64,000 nucleotides of DNA from Diphasiastrum complanatum (GCA_029204225.1 CM055107.1:10546868-10610867); one strand, 5' to 3'. Positions 25,086-40,000 are shown, numbered from the stretch's first letter. Numbers and translations are program-made. The notes: generated by a model from the sequence alone, not told the origin.

Positions 25086-28000
25086 ATCCTATATATAAAA
25101 GAACGGAGAGATGATTAATTTAATCAACAATAATCAAAAGAAGTGTTTTACGTTAATCCTAACTACTTCTTGTTACCCGTCGTCGTCGTCCGTGCTTCGC
25201 ATTGTTTGCTCTGGTGCTTCCCTGTGTCCATTCATGTACCAGGAGTGTGAAGATGCAATGCTTTCGCAACCGCATGTTGACCACAGCTGAAGCCATTGCA
25301 GTTCCTTTGCGTTCCTTCGACGTCGTGAACTTCTGCCGTGTGAGTGTGAAGTCTTCATCAAAAGTTACCGTAGCCGTATACTGACTGCAACTGACGTTAG
25401 TGCAGTTCCTGGGCGGTCCATTTCCTTCATGTGTTGAAACTGCACGTAGACTATATGGGTTGACCTACGGTGTCTCAGCAGTGCCTCGACGGTATGTCCA
25501 CTTCGCATAGTGACCGCAGATAGACTAAATATGGAACTCCTGCGAAGTCTGAGCAGTGCCTCGGCGGAGTCTTGCGGTGCGTTAGGCGGAGCCTTGGCAG
25601 TATGCGGTGCCTCTGGCGGTATCCTGGCGATATGCGGTGCCTTGCGGTGCCTCTGGCGGTGCGGTTGCGGCCAAAGCCTGTTGGGCTTTTGCGTGTATTT
25701 CTGTAGACTGGTCACAAGATACGAAGGCTTTGACATTAGAAACCTTTAGTTTCTTCAAATTCTTCTGGCCCAATATAAAAAGGGACGTCCAACTATATGT
25801 AACTAGTTGCCACAAATGTCAAATTAACAAAGCAAAGCGTCTAAAGGCAAGCGGGTGGGTTGTTATAGCCATTAAAAATACCAGCTGGTAAATGGGAAGG
25901 TATTTTCATGAATTTTATAGTAGGTTTGCCCAAGACCCAAAAAGGTTATGATGTTATATGGGTCATAGTTGACCATTGACCAAAATGGCTTATTTTATTC
26001 CGACCAAAACAACCGTTACAGCTCCAAAGTTGATGAGGTTGTTTATAAACGGACTACTATCCCAATCATAATCAGTGATGGAGATAGTAAGCTTGATGGG
26101 GTTTTTGGAGATCAATAATCCATCACCTCCACACCAAACTGAATATGAGTACTATAGACCATCCACAAACAAAAAGAGTAAACCAAGTGTTGGAAGATAT
26201 GCTTCGAGCATAGATTAGCAAAAAGCAGACTAACTGGGAGTAATATCTTCCAATATTAGAATTTGCTTATAACAATTCCAAACATTCAGCTACGGGATAC
26301 AGCCCATTTATATTGATGTCTGATTTTTAACCACACTCACCCAACTATAGGGTTCAAACAAGAAAAAGTTGAAGCAACAAAAAACTTTTCGTAGAACATG
26401 CTAAAAGAAGCATTAAGCAAGCCCAGGATCAAGCAAAGCATTATGCAAATCTACGTAGAGGGGATATTTGGTTCTCTCTTGGCGAGAAAGTCTTCCTTAG
26501 ACTTCCAGCTAACTCTTTGTAGATTCCCTAGGTTGGCTAGCACATCTCCCAATATTCAGTTGAAAAGCAAGACAGATCAAAAGGTCTGCCGACCTCATAA
26601 AAGTTTTTAACTTTGCAACTATATATTTAATGAAGCAATTCAATAACTATTTCTGGTTTATATGGGGTACAATGATTTGCCTAGGATGGCCAACCTTCCA
26701 TTCGCATTGGCATGGTCATCTATGGAGATCTAGCAATCGTACACCCAATAACGACTATAGTACTACTACGTACAAAAATGCCAGACTATGACTTAAAGAC
26801 ATTAGCACTCAAGAGGATTTGTCAAACCAAGGAGAAATGTTTCTTTAAAAACAAAAAGCGTCACCCCATTAGTTTTTTTTAACAAATTTTCAGCAATATT
26901 GAATTTGATTGATGTAACTTCACAAGTAGAACCAAATCACAAAGATTGTTTTTGTGAAAAGAATATAATGCAAATAAAAGAGTCATCGAAACATCACAGG
27001 CTATTGAGATCATCATACATAAACTTATGGGAATAAGTCTTAACTAGATGTAGCCACCTAGACAGGAAGAGAAGCTTCGAATCTACGTACTACTGTCTAC
27101 ATATGCTTCTATAAAAGACCACCAAGGACCTTAACTAGAAGGCTGAACTACAAGAGGACAATAAGGATCTTATGGTGGAACAAATCAACCCAACCAAACC
27201 TAGATCAATCGAATCTAGCCCCCAAGCTATAGACAACTGGCAATAACTCAATGGCAATAGGAGTGTGACCGCACTCTAAGAACATCTAGCCACCAAGCTC
27301 ATCCCAATGATCCAAGTGAGAGGGTAACACCCAAGATTCTCCCTAACTAGAAGTGAACCAGGAAACATTTGTAGCCTAACTAGGCCACATCGGCCACTAC
27401 CAGATGAGTCACTGCCAGTTCTATGCAAAATACACCATCATAGGTTTTATGCCTCCACAAGCCATTAGTTAAGATAATATGTCACAAGGGCCCCAATCCT
27501 CACATCATCACATTTAATATAGAGGCTGAGGTGGCCCCCAATCACTTATAGGACTAACTCCATGGTCAGGTATGGCTAACTACGGTTAGTGCATGACATA
27601 TTTCCCCCCTTAAACAAAGTTTTCTCCTCATAACCTAAAGTTAGAAGTTGTACCTAAGGCCATTCCACTGTTCCTTGAATCATCACTATTCAAATGGTCC
27701 TTCCATCAAACCAAATACTTATACAATTACGTAGTCGTTTATTACATAAATCAAGTATCCTTTCAAGTTCAAAAGTGATCCATTATTTGATTCCTCTTAC
27801 AGGTCCAATTGATCTCCATCAAGATGGTGCTCTTCATGTAGATTCTTTTCGAATCTGTTTACATGAAAAACAAGCTCACTTGAGTTCCAATTGGTAAGCC
27901 AAAGTTTTGATCACGAGTTGACAATTTGTAATGCTTGTTGATACACATTACTCTGAAATCCTTCAAAATTTTCAAATACCCAATTTTCATCAAGTCTAGC

Positions 28001-31000
28001 TAATCCACATTAGTTTCAATTTAGAATACATCTAGATAACTTCACCCTAAAGTTCCAATCTAGAACAACTTAAGGTTTCCCAAAATTTCACTACGTGAAG
28101 CTTTGAATTTTGGTCTGTGCTAAATATCCAACTCCATCTGAGTTTGTAGGGAGTGTAGATTTATTGGTGAGCAGCCCTCTGCCTGTCAAAAAAAGTTGGA
28201 ACAATAGATAGGTACCTAACTATGCCAAGTTGCTAGATTTAGATGCTTTCTACTCTTTTTCCTAACACTACTCCACTTTAACACTACCCATTCCTACACT
28301 AACCACACACACATCATGATTTTGAGTGAAAGAGAGGAAGAGAGATAGATAGAAACTATGGTTAGTTAAGGGCATGACACTTTCCTTCTGCTACAACCTG
28401 TTTTCCAGATGACTTGATCAATGTTTCAGCCTACAACCAATGAAACATGCAACTTTCTTTTTTGAACGACCCTTTTTCTTTCTCAAAAAAGCTTTTCTCT
28501 CTCTAAACGTAGCTTAATTCTTGGGCTTTGATACCATAAGTTGGAAGCCTGTCCTCCTTCACTCATGAAACCAAAAGAGCCATTGCAAAGAATAAGACTC
28601 CTCCCTACCATAGCTCCCTCTGAATTTTGAATTGTCTTATAGCTCTACCTCAGACCATATCAATGTTTTTTCAACCCGTTTGGTACATAGTTTTGAAACG
28701 CGTTTTGAAAAACGAGAGTTCCAAGTTCGAAACAAGAAACGTTTTTAGGGTTTTCTTTTTTTTTGAGAATGTGCTTTTATGGGTTTTCGAGGTTTAGACA
28801 TGTCATAGAAAGACTAGTACTAAGTAGATACATCCAATTTCTATCTCCAACTTAGTGGCTTTAGTGCTTCCTGCGATAACGTTAAGTCATTTATCTTTTT
28901 AAGAAGCATGAACTTCTGGAGGGTTTTTTTTCGTTTTTTTTATATGTATCTATTTAGACATGGAATTTTGAACCATTTTTGTAACGTTTCCGGTTGTAAA
29001 ATTTGTGTACTTGTTTTGTGAATTGGGGCATTCATACAGGCATTTTTTGGGGTGCTAGCTAAGGGGTGGGAAGGTGAGAGCTTGATAAAGACTCTTGGGC
29101 TGGAAAAGCCTACCCTACTAGCTTAGCAATGCTGCTGCACACGAGGAATGAAGTACATAAAGCACTGTAGCATAAGGAATCTTTGTTTATGATTTTCAAG
29201 TTTCACCAGTCTTATAGACGAATCCTTGCTTTGGTGTAGATTGGGTTAAACGCATCCATGTTTGGTATTTTCTCTGTTGATCCGAACAGCATATATAGTC
29301 CCTCTCGGAGGTTCTCATTTCAATTGTTGGCCTGTTAGTTGCAGTTTTTGCATGTGTCATTTCCAAGTCCTCCTGAGTACTTTGCAAGCAATGTGCATAT
29401 TTCTTGTTGTTACTAGTGGTTTCCCATTCATTCACACCTAGTTTGATGTGCTCAAAATATACGAGAGGTACCTCTGTGTCCTTTTTTTGGTTTGTCTATT
29501 TTGGCTTTGCAAGTTGCAATATTGCCTCTAACTTGAGGTCGTATATGGTCCAATGTTGTATCGAAACGCGTTTCGAACAATGAAACTCGTTCAAAAGACC
29601 ACGTTGGGAACGGGTCCGTTTTGAAATGTCAAACAGACATTTCAAATGACTGGAAAATAAACGAACTTTTTTGCATTTCCGCGCGGTCCCGAGAGGTGAG
29701 TGTGAGAGAGTGTTTGCAGGATAGAGATAGCTCATATACTTTTGCACAGTCTCCTTTTTCTTAACTCAAACTCATGCTGATTTTGAATTACACGTTTCAC
29801 AACAGACACCTTGTTTGCATGGCTGAATTTGCTTTAATATCAACATCACAATAAAACTTCAACAAAACATTGATACCTCAGCAACCTGAAGCTCGTGCAG
29901 CATGCTTTCAGTGGGAATTGTTAGGGTATTTGAAACATGGGCAGCCTGCATCGTCAAACTGGAAATTAAGGCACTACATTCATATAGAAAACCCAACAAC
30001 CACTACACCTAACAAAAAACCCACTATCAAGTTTCAAATTGGTTCAAATTACAGACATAAAGATCAAGGGATTGGGAAATGTCGAGTTGCACTTTGCCAA
30101 CCATCCTCAAGACGTTACCTGAAGGCACCAATCATAACTGTGTTAACAATACTCATATACCAACAATTAAGGCACCCAAGTCCTCAAAAGTTGTTTTCAT
30201 AATGACATATCTCAAGCATGTCATTTCCAAACATTTCATTTAAAAATGATCTCTTGCAGAAGATTATGGGCTTGCCATTAATTCATAAAGCATACTGTCT
30301 TACAGCTTACCAGCATTTTCATCATCCATCGGGCCATAATTGTTTATGAGATATTTCCCCATGTCTTGAACAGCCTCAGCGAAACCTGTAAATGTGAATA
30401 GTTAAGCGTTTGAGAGAAAATTTCTGCATGATGGACTATAATGCATAAAAACATTTACTCTCTACAAAGATGAGAGAAAACTACGATATGATTGATATCC
30501 CACGACCACAGAAACAACTGAAATATAAAGGTGAATGACCACTTTTGCTAGAGCATGAACCAAACCAAGTACTTGATTGGATTTGATAAGGTGAAATAAG
30601 ATGTTTTAATACAATTGGCACCCTCAAGAAATCTCCATATTTGAGAACACGGAAACATCATATCAAAACTTCAAAAAGCACATAGATACACCTACATTCT
30701 ACGCAAGAGTTTCAAGCTAAGAGAGGAAAGGAATCATCTTGCCCTATCTATGAACATTGTGACACAAACATGAAGCACTAGAGAAATCCCATAAGGAAAT
30801 AACAAAAGAGAAATGATACAAGATTACTAACTATACCAATGGTAGGCACAAATACTTGGCATATGCACCCTTAGAGATGGGACAATCTACTTGTAGAATC
30901 AAAAGTAGAGAGCAACAGAATTCCTCCTCTCTAGCACACTCTTTCCTCACCCTGCACTTAGATAGGCACAAATACTAATGTGTCTCCCTTCTCCCTAAAC

Positions 31001-34000
31001 CCTACATATATAGGTAGATAGGAGGGATGAGCTAGAGCATTGATTGTGTAACTGAATAGAACCGTAGACATCATGGAGAAGTGGGCCCTACTATGCTAGT
31101 CCCAAACATGCATTCATTTTTAGCAAAGATGCCCTAGTTTGCAAGAACAACATATGCAAAGTTGTTCAAATGGCCTAAACATAGCACTTTCAGCCATATC
31201 TTCATCTCATCTATGATTACCACACATGACATGCGAAGACACATTAAAAAGCTCTCAAGCTTCTCTTTCCAACAATCTATAAGTCACTCTAATACAATTT
31301 CAATTAATGGATTCTATTCTCCTAAATGACATTCTTTTACATGCTTTATGGCACAAACCCTAATAGCATAAAGTGCCAACTAGGGCATCGGGTCTCTCAA
31401 ACTCTAAAAACATCTGAATGATCAATCCCTTCGATAAATTTGATGTCCCATTGAGTAGACAATCCCGTCATTTATTCAAGTAGTCAATCCCTTCAACTAC
31501 TCAACTATCCTACTGAATAGCCAATACAATTGTCTACTCTAGATAGTCAATACAATTGACTATCTAAAGCTATTAGAAAGATAAACAATTTATAGTCATC
31601 TATTTGTGTAGTCAGTACAATCGACTAATAAAGTAACCAACAAAAGTCCTTGGCAATGTGGCAAGGATTTTTGTGCATACACACCCTTATAATTTAGGGC
31701 ATTGCCTTTGATGTCGACTTTTGCAAAAACTCCATTGACCAACTTGGACACATAATGTTGCCTTTTGCAAGGCAATGACAAAAAGTGTTGTAATACGAGA
31801 TAATTGAATTGTATTAAATATTTGAAGAAATCCATAGGATACCAATAATATCTTCCTCCAAGCAGATTACTAGTTGTTTCAGCCATATTTGACTTGAGTT
31901 TAAGTAGCTCGCACAATAGGAATGCTGCTACTTCAACCAAAGGCATTGGTGGAGACTGATTTTACATTGCAAAACTACCTATAAGTAATTGAACTGTTGT
32001 TGCAACCTTCTTTAAAAGATGACCTAAAGGATGCTAGTAAACTAATCGTCCTTTGCCACAAAACCCCCAAAGTTTCTTCTACTTCAACCTATCATTGGTT
32101 TTCTTCTCTAGGATGGAAGGAATCTCATCACTTCACAGAGTTTATTGCTCCATCTAGTAGTAGTAGCCTAAATATTCTTCTACATAGCCAATATATCTTC
32201 TTCAAGAGCAGGAAATCTCGTTCTCCTAACATAAGACCCAATTCTCCCAAATAGTATCTTGCAAGTTGTCTTCTAAGCTCAACAATATCAACTCTCATTT
32301 AGTCAAGATGTATACGAATAAAAGGGTGCATGGCCAGAAATGGATATGAATGAATACAGGCTCCATAATCCATGCAGTCTATGGACCCAGTAGTCTATAA
32401 CTCATCAAGGTAAGCAAAACTAGGTCAAATGCTTTTTCGCACCAATATATTTAGAATGCGTAGAATGTATCGAATAGAGACAATATATCTAGAAAAGTTA
32501 TTTTCTGATACAAATTGGATGCCATAACCAAGACTTATGTAAGTTGTTAGCAGATCTGCTTATTAGACAAGATTCCGTATTGCAAACAAGAGAGCATATC
32601 CCAAAAAGCACATTAGCTACATAACTCACCATAAGCACAAACAGAAACATGCGACGACAATTTGTGGAGACCCTCATAAAAATTGCGCATTTCTTTCAAT
32701 TTCTGCAATATTGCATACATTTAGTGCCATCAGTTAATGTCCAACTATATTAACATGTTAATTGAAAAGATAATCGTCAAATACATTAAAGCCAAAACCT
32801 AACAATACTTTTTCCATGTTTCGTACCATTGGCTCAACAATTTGTTTTGTGGCAACAACCAATTTCTCCAAGTAATAACGATTAATAATTGTTCACATCA
32901 TATTCAAGAGCACATAAAAAATGTACAGTTTTCTTATGGCAAAAATCAATATGCATGTGCAGAAACATATGAGCCGAAGATAAGATAACATGCTCGCCAT
33001 AAGTCTCTCAAGTAGTTTTGAGGTCTAAATTACAAAGGTCTCCAAGCCACAAAAACTTGAAGGAAGCCATGCTAGGCTACTAAAACCTATAGGCTATCAA
33101 GCCTATGTCAGCTTTTGAAACTTATAACGATCAAAACAAGCTTCCAAACTAATAATCGAACTAAGATCAAAAGAAAATCTTCCTAAATCAACGTGAGCAC
33201 AACACAAGAAGGATTGGCATCAAATAGCACAATCAAAGTTCCCCCTCATCCAAAGTACTTGTTCCTACTTAGCTACTACTAACTAGCTATTGGAGCATTG
33301 AAGATAGATAATAAAAGTCTATAATTTTGACATGTTATCAATTACCAAATGAGTAAATGATGTGAAATAAGCATAATAGTATATATGGCAAGTTTACCTT
33401 CAAATGCCAGTTTCTTGACAGCATCTCTTGGTCTAACAAAACATGTTCCTTCGACAAGGTCACACCTCTTCAATAGTGGGAAAAGGATCATACTCTTTAG
33501 TCAACAAACATGTCACTTGAAATGTAACTACACAATAACATGTCCCTATCATGCCCCTCTAAGCCTCCAAAAAAGACCTTTGGGCCACAAATCTTGTTAT
33601 ACTGCATCTATAGCTACTTTGCCCTTGTTATAATTTCATTGCAAAAACTCTTTCTTCTCCATTCTTTGTCTAGCTTAACTACATTTGCTAGAACGCAAAT
33701 CAATAGTAGAAATTTGAAGCAATCTAGCTCTAAATATAAGAAAAAATATGTGAACATGAATTTCCATTTTGCAAGATGCGAACGAAGCGACTTACAAAGG
33801 ACTTGTTAATGTTGTGTGGAACTATGTAAACCTATGCACATGCTTAAACCCAAGATCATCGACTCAAAACAGAAAAAGTTGAATATAAATTCATTTAAAA
33901 CATTTCAAAGGTGGAAAAAAGTGCTTATCAACCTTGACAACATAGGGTTTATTCAATAGCCCTATAATCCATACCTTTGATGTTGGACTAATAAAATGTC

Positions 34001-37000
34001 AAAGCAAAATTTTACTGAGATGATATCCTTGAGGCCTAACAAGAAGTCATGTGCTCAGTTCACTTTGTCTTGACTAACTATTGATTTATATAGATTGTCG
34101 ATGACATAAACGAGGGGATAGCAATAACAAAATTTATTTGTGCACAAAGTTAATGGTCTCGTACTTTGTGCATGGAAATTAGTAATCAAATAGAATCAAA
34201 ATTGATATTAGTGTGAGAACATAAACAATAGAATAATCTATGCTACACATAATGGAATCAACCATCTATACTTTAAGGAAACTTGGGTATCCTCCATCTC
34301 TTAAAGAATGTAGGTTATGATGGTTAAAACGCGATTCTTACATTTGAGTCGTCCATCCAAATTAGGGTTTGGACTTACTTTGACCATTGACTTATCTTGA
34401 CCATAAAATGAAGTATTGTTTGACCATAAGTGAAGTATTGCTAATTATGGTTTTGACTTACATTAAGCATCTTCACTTTCCCAGGCTGCCCCAATATGGA
34501 GGACGTTGCTTGTTCCTTCGTAGCCCGTATAGTATAAGGGCTCCTTCGTGGTTGGTCCCGCCTCAGAATTGAGCCAATCTGTCAGAATACTTTTAGCTTG
34601 TGGCGCCATCCGCATGAGTTCTCCGAGGGATATGTCCATGCGACTAGCTAGCAAACTTGCAAGCACTCCCGATTGTGGAACCTCATGCTCACCCATGTGA
34701 AATTGTTTTTCGTGATGGTGCAAACAGTCGTTTTGATCTGATTGCAATGGGAAGTCGACTGGTGTTACTGGTACTTCTGATGGTAGAGGCGCTATCGATT
34801 TTTGTCAGTTGAGAAAGAGAGACTACAAAGAGAAATAAGAAATGGAGCACGAAGCTAGGAAATATGACGTTACATGTATATCAAATGATTGCTATAACCA
34901 ATGTCGCAACTTTTGAATCAAACCCGAGAAACTTTTGACGAGCATCCTACTCGATATGTATGCAGAAGACACACTAGCAAGCGACCTTGCAAATAAAAAC
35001 ACCATGCATTCAATTGAGAAAATAATAATGGTTTGTCGAGTGGCTCTCAAGTTGTAGAGTAATTTGCAATTTCAAATTCTTGATCTTGAAGCTATAAGCA
35101 TACAAGTTGTTCCTTTTTACCGAATTATTCTACTTTGATGCTTTGCTAGAAGAAATTTCAAGTGTTTTTCACCCACCAATTGAACTAACAAAAAGTAGTC
35201 AGATTTTTTTCGTGTTCTTACAACTTTGAACTTTTTTGTTCTTACACTTGAGAACTTTTTGATGTTCTTAAGACTTGCTTTTTCATTTGAATTTTCCTTC
35301 TCTTTCTATTGCATTGCATTCTATGAAGTTCTTAAGAGCGGTATAGCTTGTAGTATTATTTCAAACTGACTTCTTTGAATCAAATAATCACTTTCAAGGC
35401 ACATATTCTAAAGAAACCTAATCAAAAAGATAAATCAAGTGGGAATTAAAAGGGTTTACAGGATAAATCTAGCTATTGAAGCTTTTGATAAACATCTTGT
35501 ACATCAAAAGTAAAAAAAGACACTATCACTTCAGCGTAATGATATGCACTATGCACTAAAATTATAAATTTTTCAAAAATACCTAGAAAAGGTGGTTCTT
35601 TTTAGCCAAAATCTTTGAAAATAAGTCACAACTCTATGCTTTGGAGGTTTAAATAGATACTATGCACTTTGTGTGTTAGAAATTGATGTTTATTTGCACC
35701 CCTAATGTTGGTTTGGCCATGCTTGCAAGCTAATTTAGGACCCATTGTTTTATTTTTAGTGATTCCTAAAGTCAATTTAGTTGTTCATGCATGTAGGCAG
35801 GCGCACTAGTTATAGGATAGAACTTGGTTTTATTACCTAGTAGTTCATTATCGGTCTTTACCCAAAATAGGTAGCAATAATAGTAATCAGCTATTTGCCT
35901 TTAGCTTTAGTTGTATGCTTTTGGCTTTTCACAAGGAGCAAAGAAAGTATTTAAGAAGGCTAGCGCCCCACCACAAATCCATTCCATTATATGGAGCTTT
36001 GCTTATTCCTCTACAATTAGAGTTCTCTTAATATGTTATGCTGGTCTTGGTGTGTGTGATGTAGGAAATAGAAGCCTACGGATCCAGGATCTTAACTATT
36101 CAATCACACAAAGCATTCTCAAAAGAGAGAGAGAGATGGCTAGAAACCCTCTTGTAGAAACTCGTGGACAGCCAAGGAGAATAGGCACACATATATATAG
36201 TCCAAGATGACTATCTAACTTCATGACTATTGGCTATCCAACTACTTGACTATTGGCTTTCCAACTACTTGACTATTGACTATCCAACTTTCTATACGTT
36301 ACATAGAAAGAATAAGGTACCTCCAATATGTCAAGTTGGGGTACTTAATGTCACAATTAGGCCTAGTGGACCCATGAGTCCCTACCAAGTTAATTTCATA
36401 CTAACTTAGCTAACTCTAAGTTTAGTAGGCCTAATATAATAAATGACCATGGTTACACAACTTTCGACCTTTTGGGTCAAAGTAACCTATGGTAATGTAA
36501 GCAATTCCATTTACATTCCAACACCCTCCTTAAATGGAAATGCATAACATAACATGAAGTAACTTCTCGAAAAAGAAAAATGCAACTTGTTGTCCGAACT
36601 TCATGTCGCCAAATAAACTTCGCATCGAAGTAGTCGAAATCTCATCCCCAATCATGTCCAACATATAAAAGGAAAAGAATGCGTAATAATGAAGCATCAA
36701 GTCGAAGGGTGAGGATTTGCATGCTCCATCCGAAGTAGGGAACCAACCTAAACTCGGCAATAAGTTGAAACATGGACTTGTAATCCATCATAGGCTCCCA
36801 CATTATTCGAAAATACTTCTTATCATAAGGACAATAAAAAAGAGTACCAAACTCTTTTGACATCACATCCTCCCGAACCTTACCATCAATGACTTGCTCA
36901 CATAGAATAGGCAATGTACCAACATCATGATGAAGAGTAAGTGTAGAACCAAAAATATCAGCAAGAGGTACTGATTTTAAAGAGGCATGTGCCTTCCTTC

Positions 37001-40000
37001 CATAGTAAGACATTTCTTTGCTGTCCTGCAAAGTCTCCAATAGCCGACAAGGAACTGTTATGGGCTGTTCAACACTTTGCTGCCCAAAAGTGTTCCCAAC
37101 ATGGACCATGTTGTCCATAATCTTCCGCAGGCTGTTCCTGAAGCATAATGGACTGCTCATGATGTAAAATGGGCTGTATGTGACCAAAAGAAGATGACTG
37201 AACCTGCTGTCCAACATCTTCATCATAAAAATTTAGCAAACTATCAAGAGATGCATCAACGATGGCGTCATCAAAGCTGTCCCTTGAAGAGGCATGGGAT
37301 GACATAGAAAATTTCAAATAATGAAAAATTCTCTCCAAACAAATGCTCACTCTTAACACTTTGAACAAAAGTACTAATTGAGACTCCCTCCTCGATTAGT
37401 ACAAAAAGGTTCCAAAGAGTGCTTGAATTTTTCAGCCTTTGCTAAAACATCAAATTGAAAAGGTTTCGCATGAAACTTTTCACTAATGCATCCATCATAT
37501 GCATCAACTTGCGGTGACTTGAAAAAAGAAGATTGTTTCAACATCTGCTCAATGTATCGTTGTTGAGAGATGAAGATTCTAGCCCCATGTGGAAGATCAA
37601 CAAGAACCCAAGTGTGGTTCTTCATGAGTGAGTTGTACTCCTCTTGCATCGCATCCTCCCAACATTTTACTCCTCTGGCCTGCTCATAAAAAACAAGTTC
37701 TACTGCACCATCCTCAATAGAAATAAGAGCAAAATCAGAAAAATCAGCAAATTCTTCTGATTTAGTAGAGGCACGAGTCTTCCCTTCATAGAAATGATCC
37801 ACTTTGCTGTCCTGCAAAGTCTGCAACAACCATTTAGGGACTGGTTTGGGCTGTCCAACAGCCTTTCCTTCGTCAACACTTTGCTGTCCAAAGTGTTTCA
37901 AACTTGGACCTTGCTGTCCAATGTCTTCAATAGGCTGCTCTTCACCATAAATAGGTTCTTCTTGATGAACTATGGGCTGCAAAATTGAAAACGTAGTGGG
38001 CTCTCCACTAGAAGTTGATGGCAGTCCCTTATCTTCATGATTAGATGGCAAAACCAAATCTGGAAATATTTCAAGATATGCATCATGGGGGAAGTCCCCT
38101 TTCATGACATGAGTGGGCGCAACATCATAGGAGGTCTTTTCATCAAAATGAACATCACGACTCACTATGATTTTATTAGTATCCCTATTGAACAACCTAT
38201 AGCCTTTGCTTTCGCTACTATAGCCAACAAATATGCATTTAACTCCTTTATCATCAAGCTTGGTTCTTAGCTTATCGGGAATGAAAGCATAAGCCGTGCA
38301 ACCAAAGATGCGTAAGTGAGAAACATTAGGCTTCTTACCATACCAAACTTCATAAGGAGCTAATACCTTCAAGGCTTTAGTAGGACACCGATTACTAATG
38401 TAAGCCGCCGTTATAACCGCTTCAGCCCAAAACTTGTGAGGTAGGCCCTTTGCCTTGAGCATGTATCGAGCCATCTCCATAATAGTGCGATTCTTTCTTT
38501 CGGCAACACCATTTTGTTGAGGTGTGTAAGGGGTTGTCATTTGATCATGGATACCTTTGCTTTGAAGATAAGTACCAAACGTATTCTTTATATATTTCCC
38601 TCCTCGGTCGGTACGTAAGATCTTTAAAGAGTGCCCAAACTAATTTTCTATCATTGCTAGAAAATCCTTAAAGCGTTGAAAACTTCAGATTTTGCCTTCA
38701 TAGGATAAATCCATGTAAATCTTGAAAGGCCATCATTAAAAGTAACAAAGTACTTACACCTTCCAATGGATTCAGTCCTCATTGGACCACATACATCACT
38801 ATGAACCAAATCAAATTCACCGTCAACTCTAATAGTTCCATCAATTGGAAAAGCTTGCCTTTGAAATTTTCCAAGTATGCATCCTTCGCATACATGTCCT
38901 TCGGGATGCTCAATATTAGGAATGTCTTCAACCATATTGAATCTCTTCAACATCTTCAAGCTAGCAAAGTTGAGATGTCCAAACCTAGCATGCCATAATT
39001 CAGCCAACTCCAAAGAATGTGAACTTGATGCAACAAGACAAAAAGATGATGAAGCTCTTCGCTCATAGGTATCCATAAGGAACAATCCATCACGTAATGT
39101 TCCCGAAGCAATGATCATAAGAGATCTCTTTGGGTCTTTGATAAGACATTTGTCTTCTTTGAATTCCATAACCAATCCTTGGTTCATAATTGCAGACACC
39201 GAAATGAGATTCTTTTTTATTTTTGAAACATAAAGTACATTACGAATGTATTTCTCCTCACCATTGGGTAAGATAATGGGGATCACTCCAATACTTTGAT
39301 AGGATAAGAGGTGTTATCAACACCTTGAACTTTGCTTCCATCATGCACTTTCACAAGCTTTGTGAAGACCTCTTTGTGATAAGTCATATGACGTGTGGCA
39401 CCGCTATCAATCACCCAATCAATAGATGAAAAAACAGCAACTTGTAAAGCTGAAGATGGGCTGTTTTCTGCTGAAAAACCAACAAGATTTGAAGTGGCAG
39501 AAATCTCGTCTTGAGGAGAGAACAAAAGCATAATCATTATTGAAAAGATTATCCTCCTTTCCAAATTGTTGTTCCAAAGTAATGATTGTGGTACTTGTAT
39601 CGTTACCTTTCTCTTTTTCCTTTGCAAGCCTCTTCCTACATTCTTTGATGTGATGCCCAAACTTCTTGCAATAGTGGCACTTACCCTTCTTCTTGGAGTC
39701 TTGATCTTGAGCTTCCTTAGATTTTTGATCATCTTTGGAAGTGTTGAAAGAAGGCTTCCCTTTCCACTTGCCTTTGCCTTTGTCTTTTGCAAAGAAAGCT
39801 TGATCTTCTTGTTCACCAAAGTTGATCCTTGTTTGCTCTTCTTGAAGAAGTAAGCCAACAAGTTCGTCGAAGGAGATTTGCTGTCCCCTAAGAGAAATGC
39901 TCAATGATGACACAAATGGAAGGTAAGAATTAGGAAGAGAGCTGAGAGTAATAGATACAAATTGTGAGTTCTCAATCACCTCATCAATACTAAGAAGCTC

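Larger units (their letters stand above)
22391..25714 (-). mobile_element. Ty1/copia element B, 5' half with 5' LTR
   Basis: On the minus strand the 5' LTR (24,675 to about 25,714) is followed by leader, gag (from 24,520), protease near 23,480 and an integrase cut near 22,391 within the reading [12 protein letters not shown] and RNase H are missing. The matching 3' LTR lies at 13,879-14,721, beyond inserted elements A and C. Confidence 0.8.

Noticed and set aside
33385-33809. Two overlapping open frames in intron 1
   Set aside because: Composition is Ser/Leu/His-rich and no domain or splice context supports a gene.
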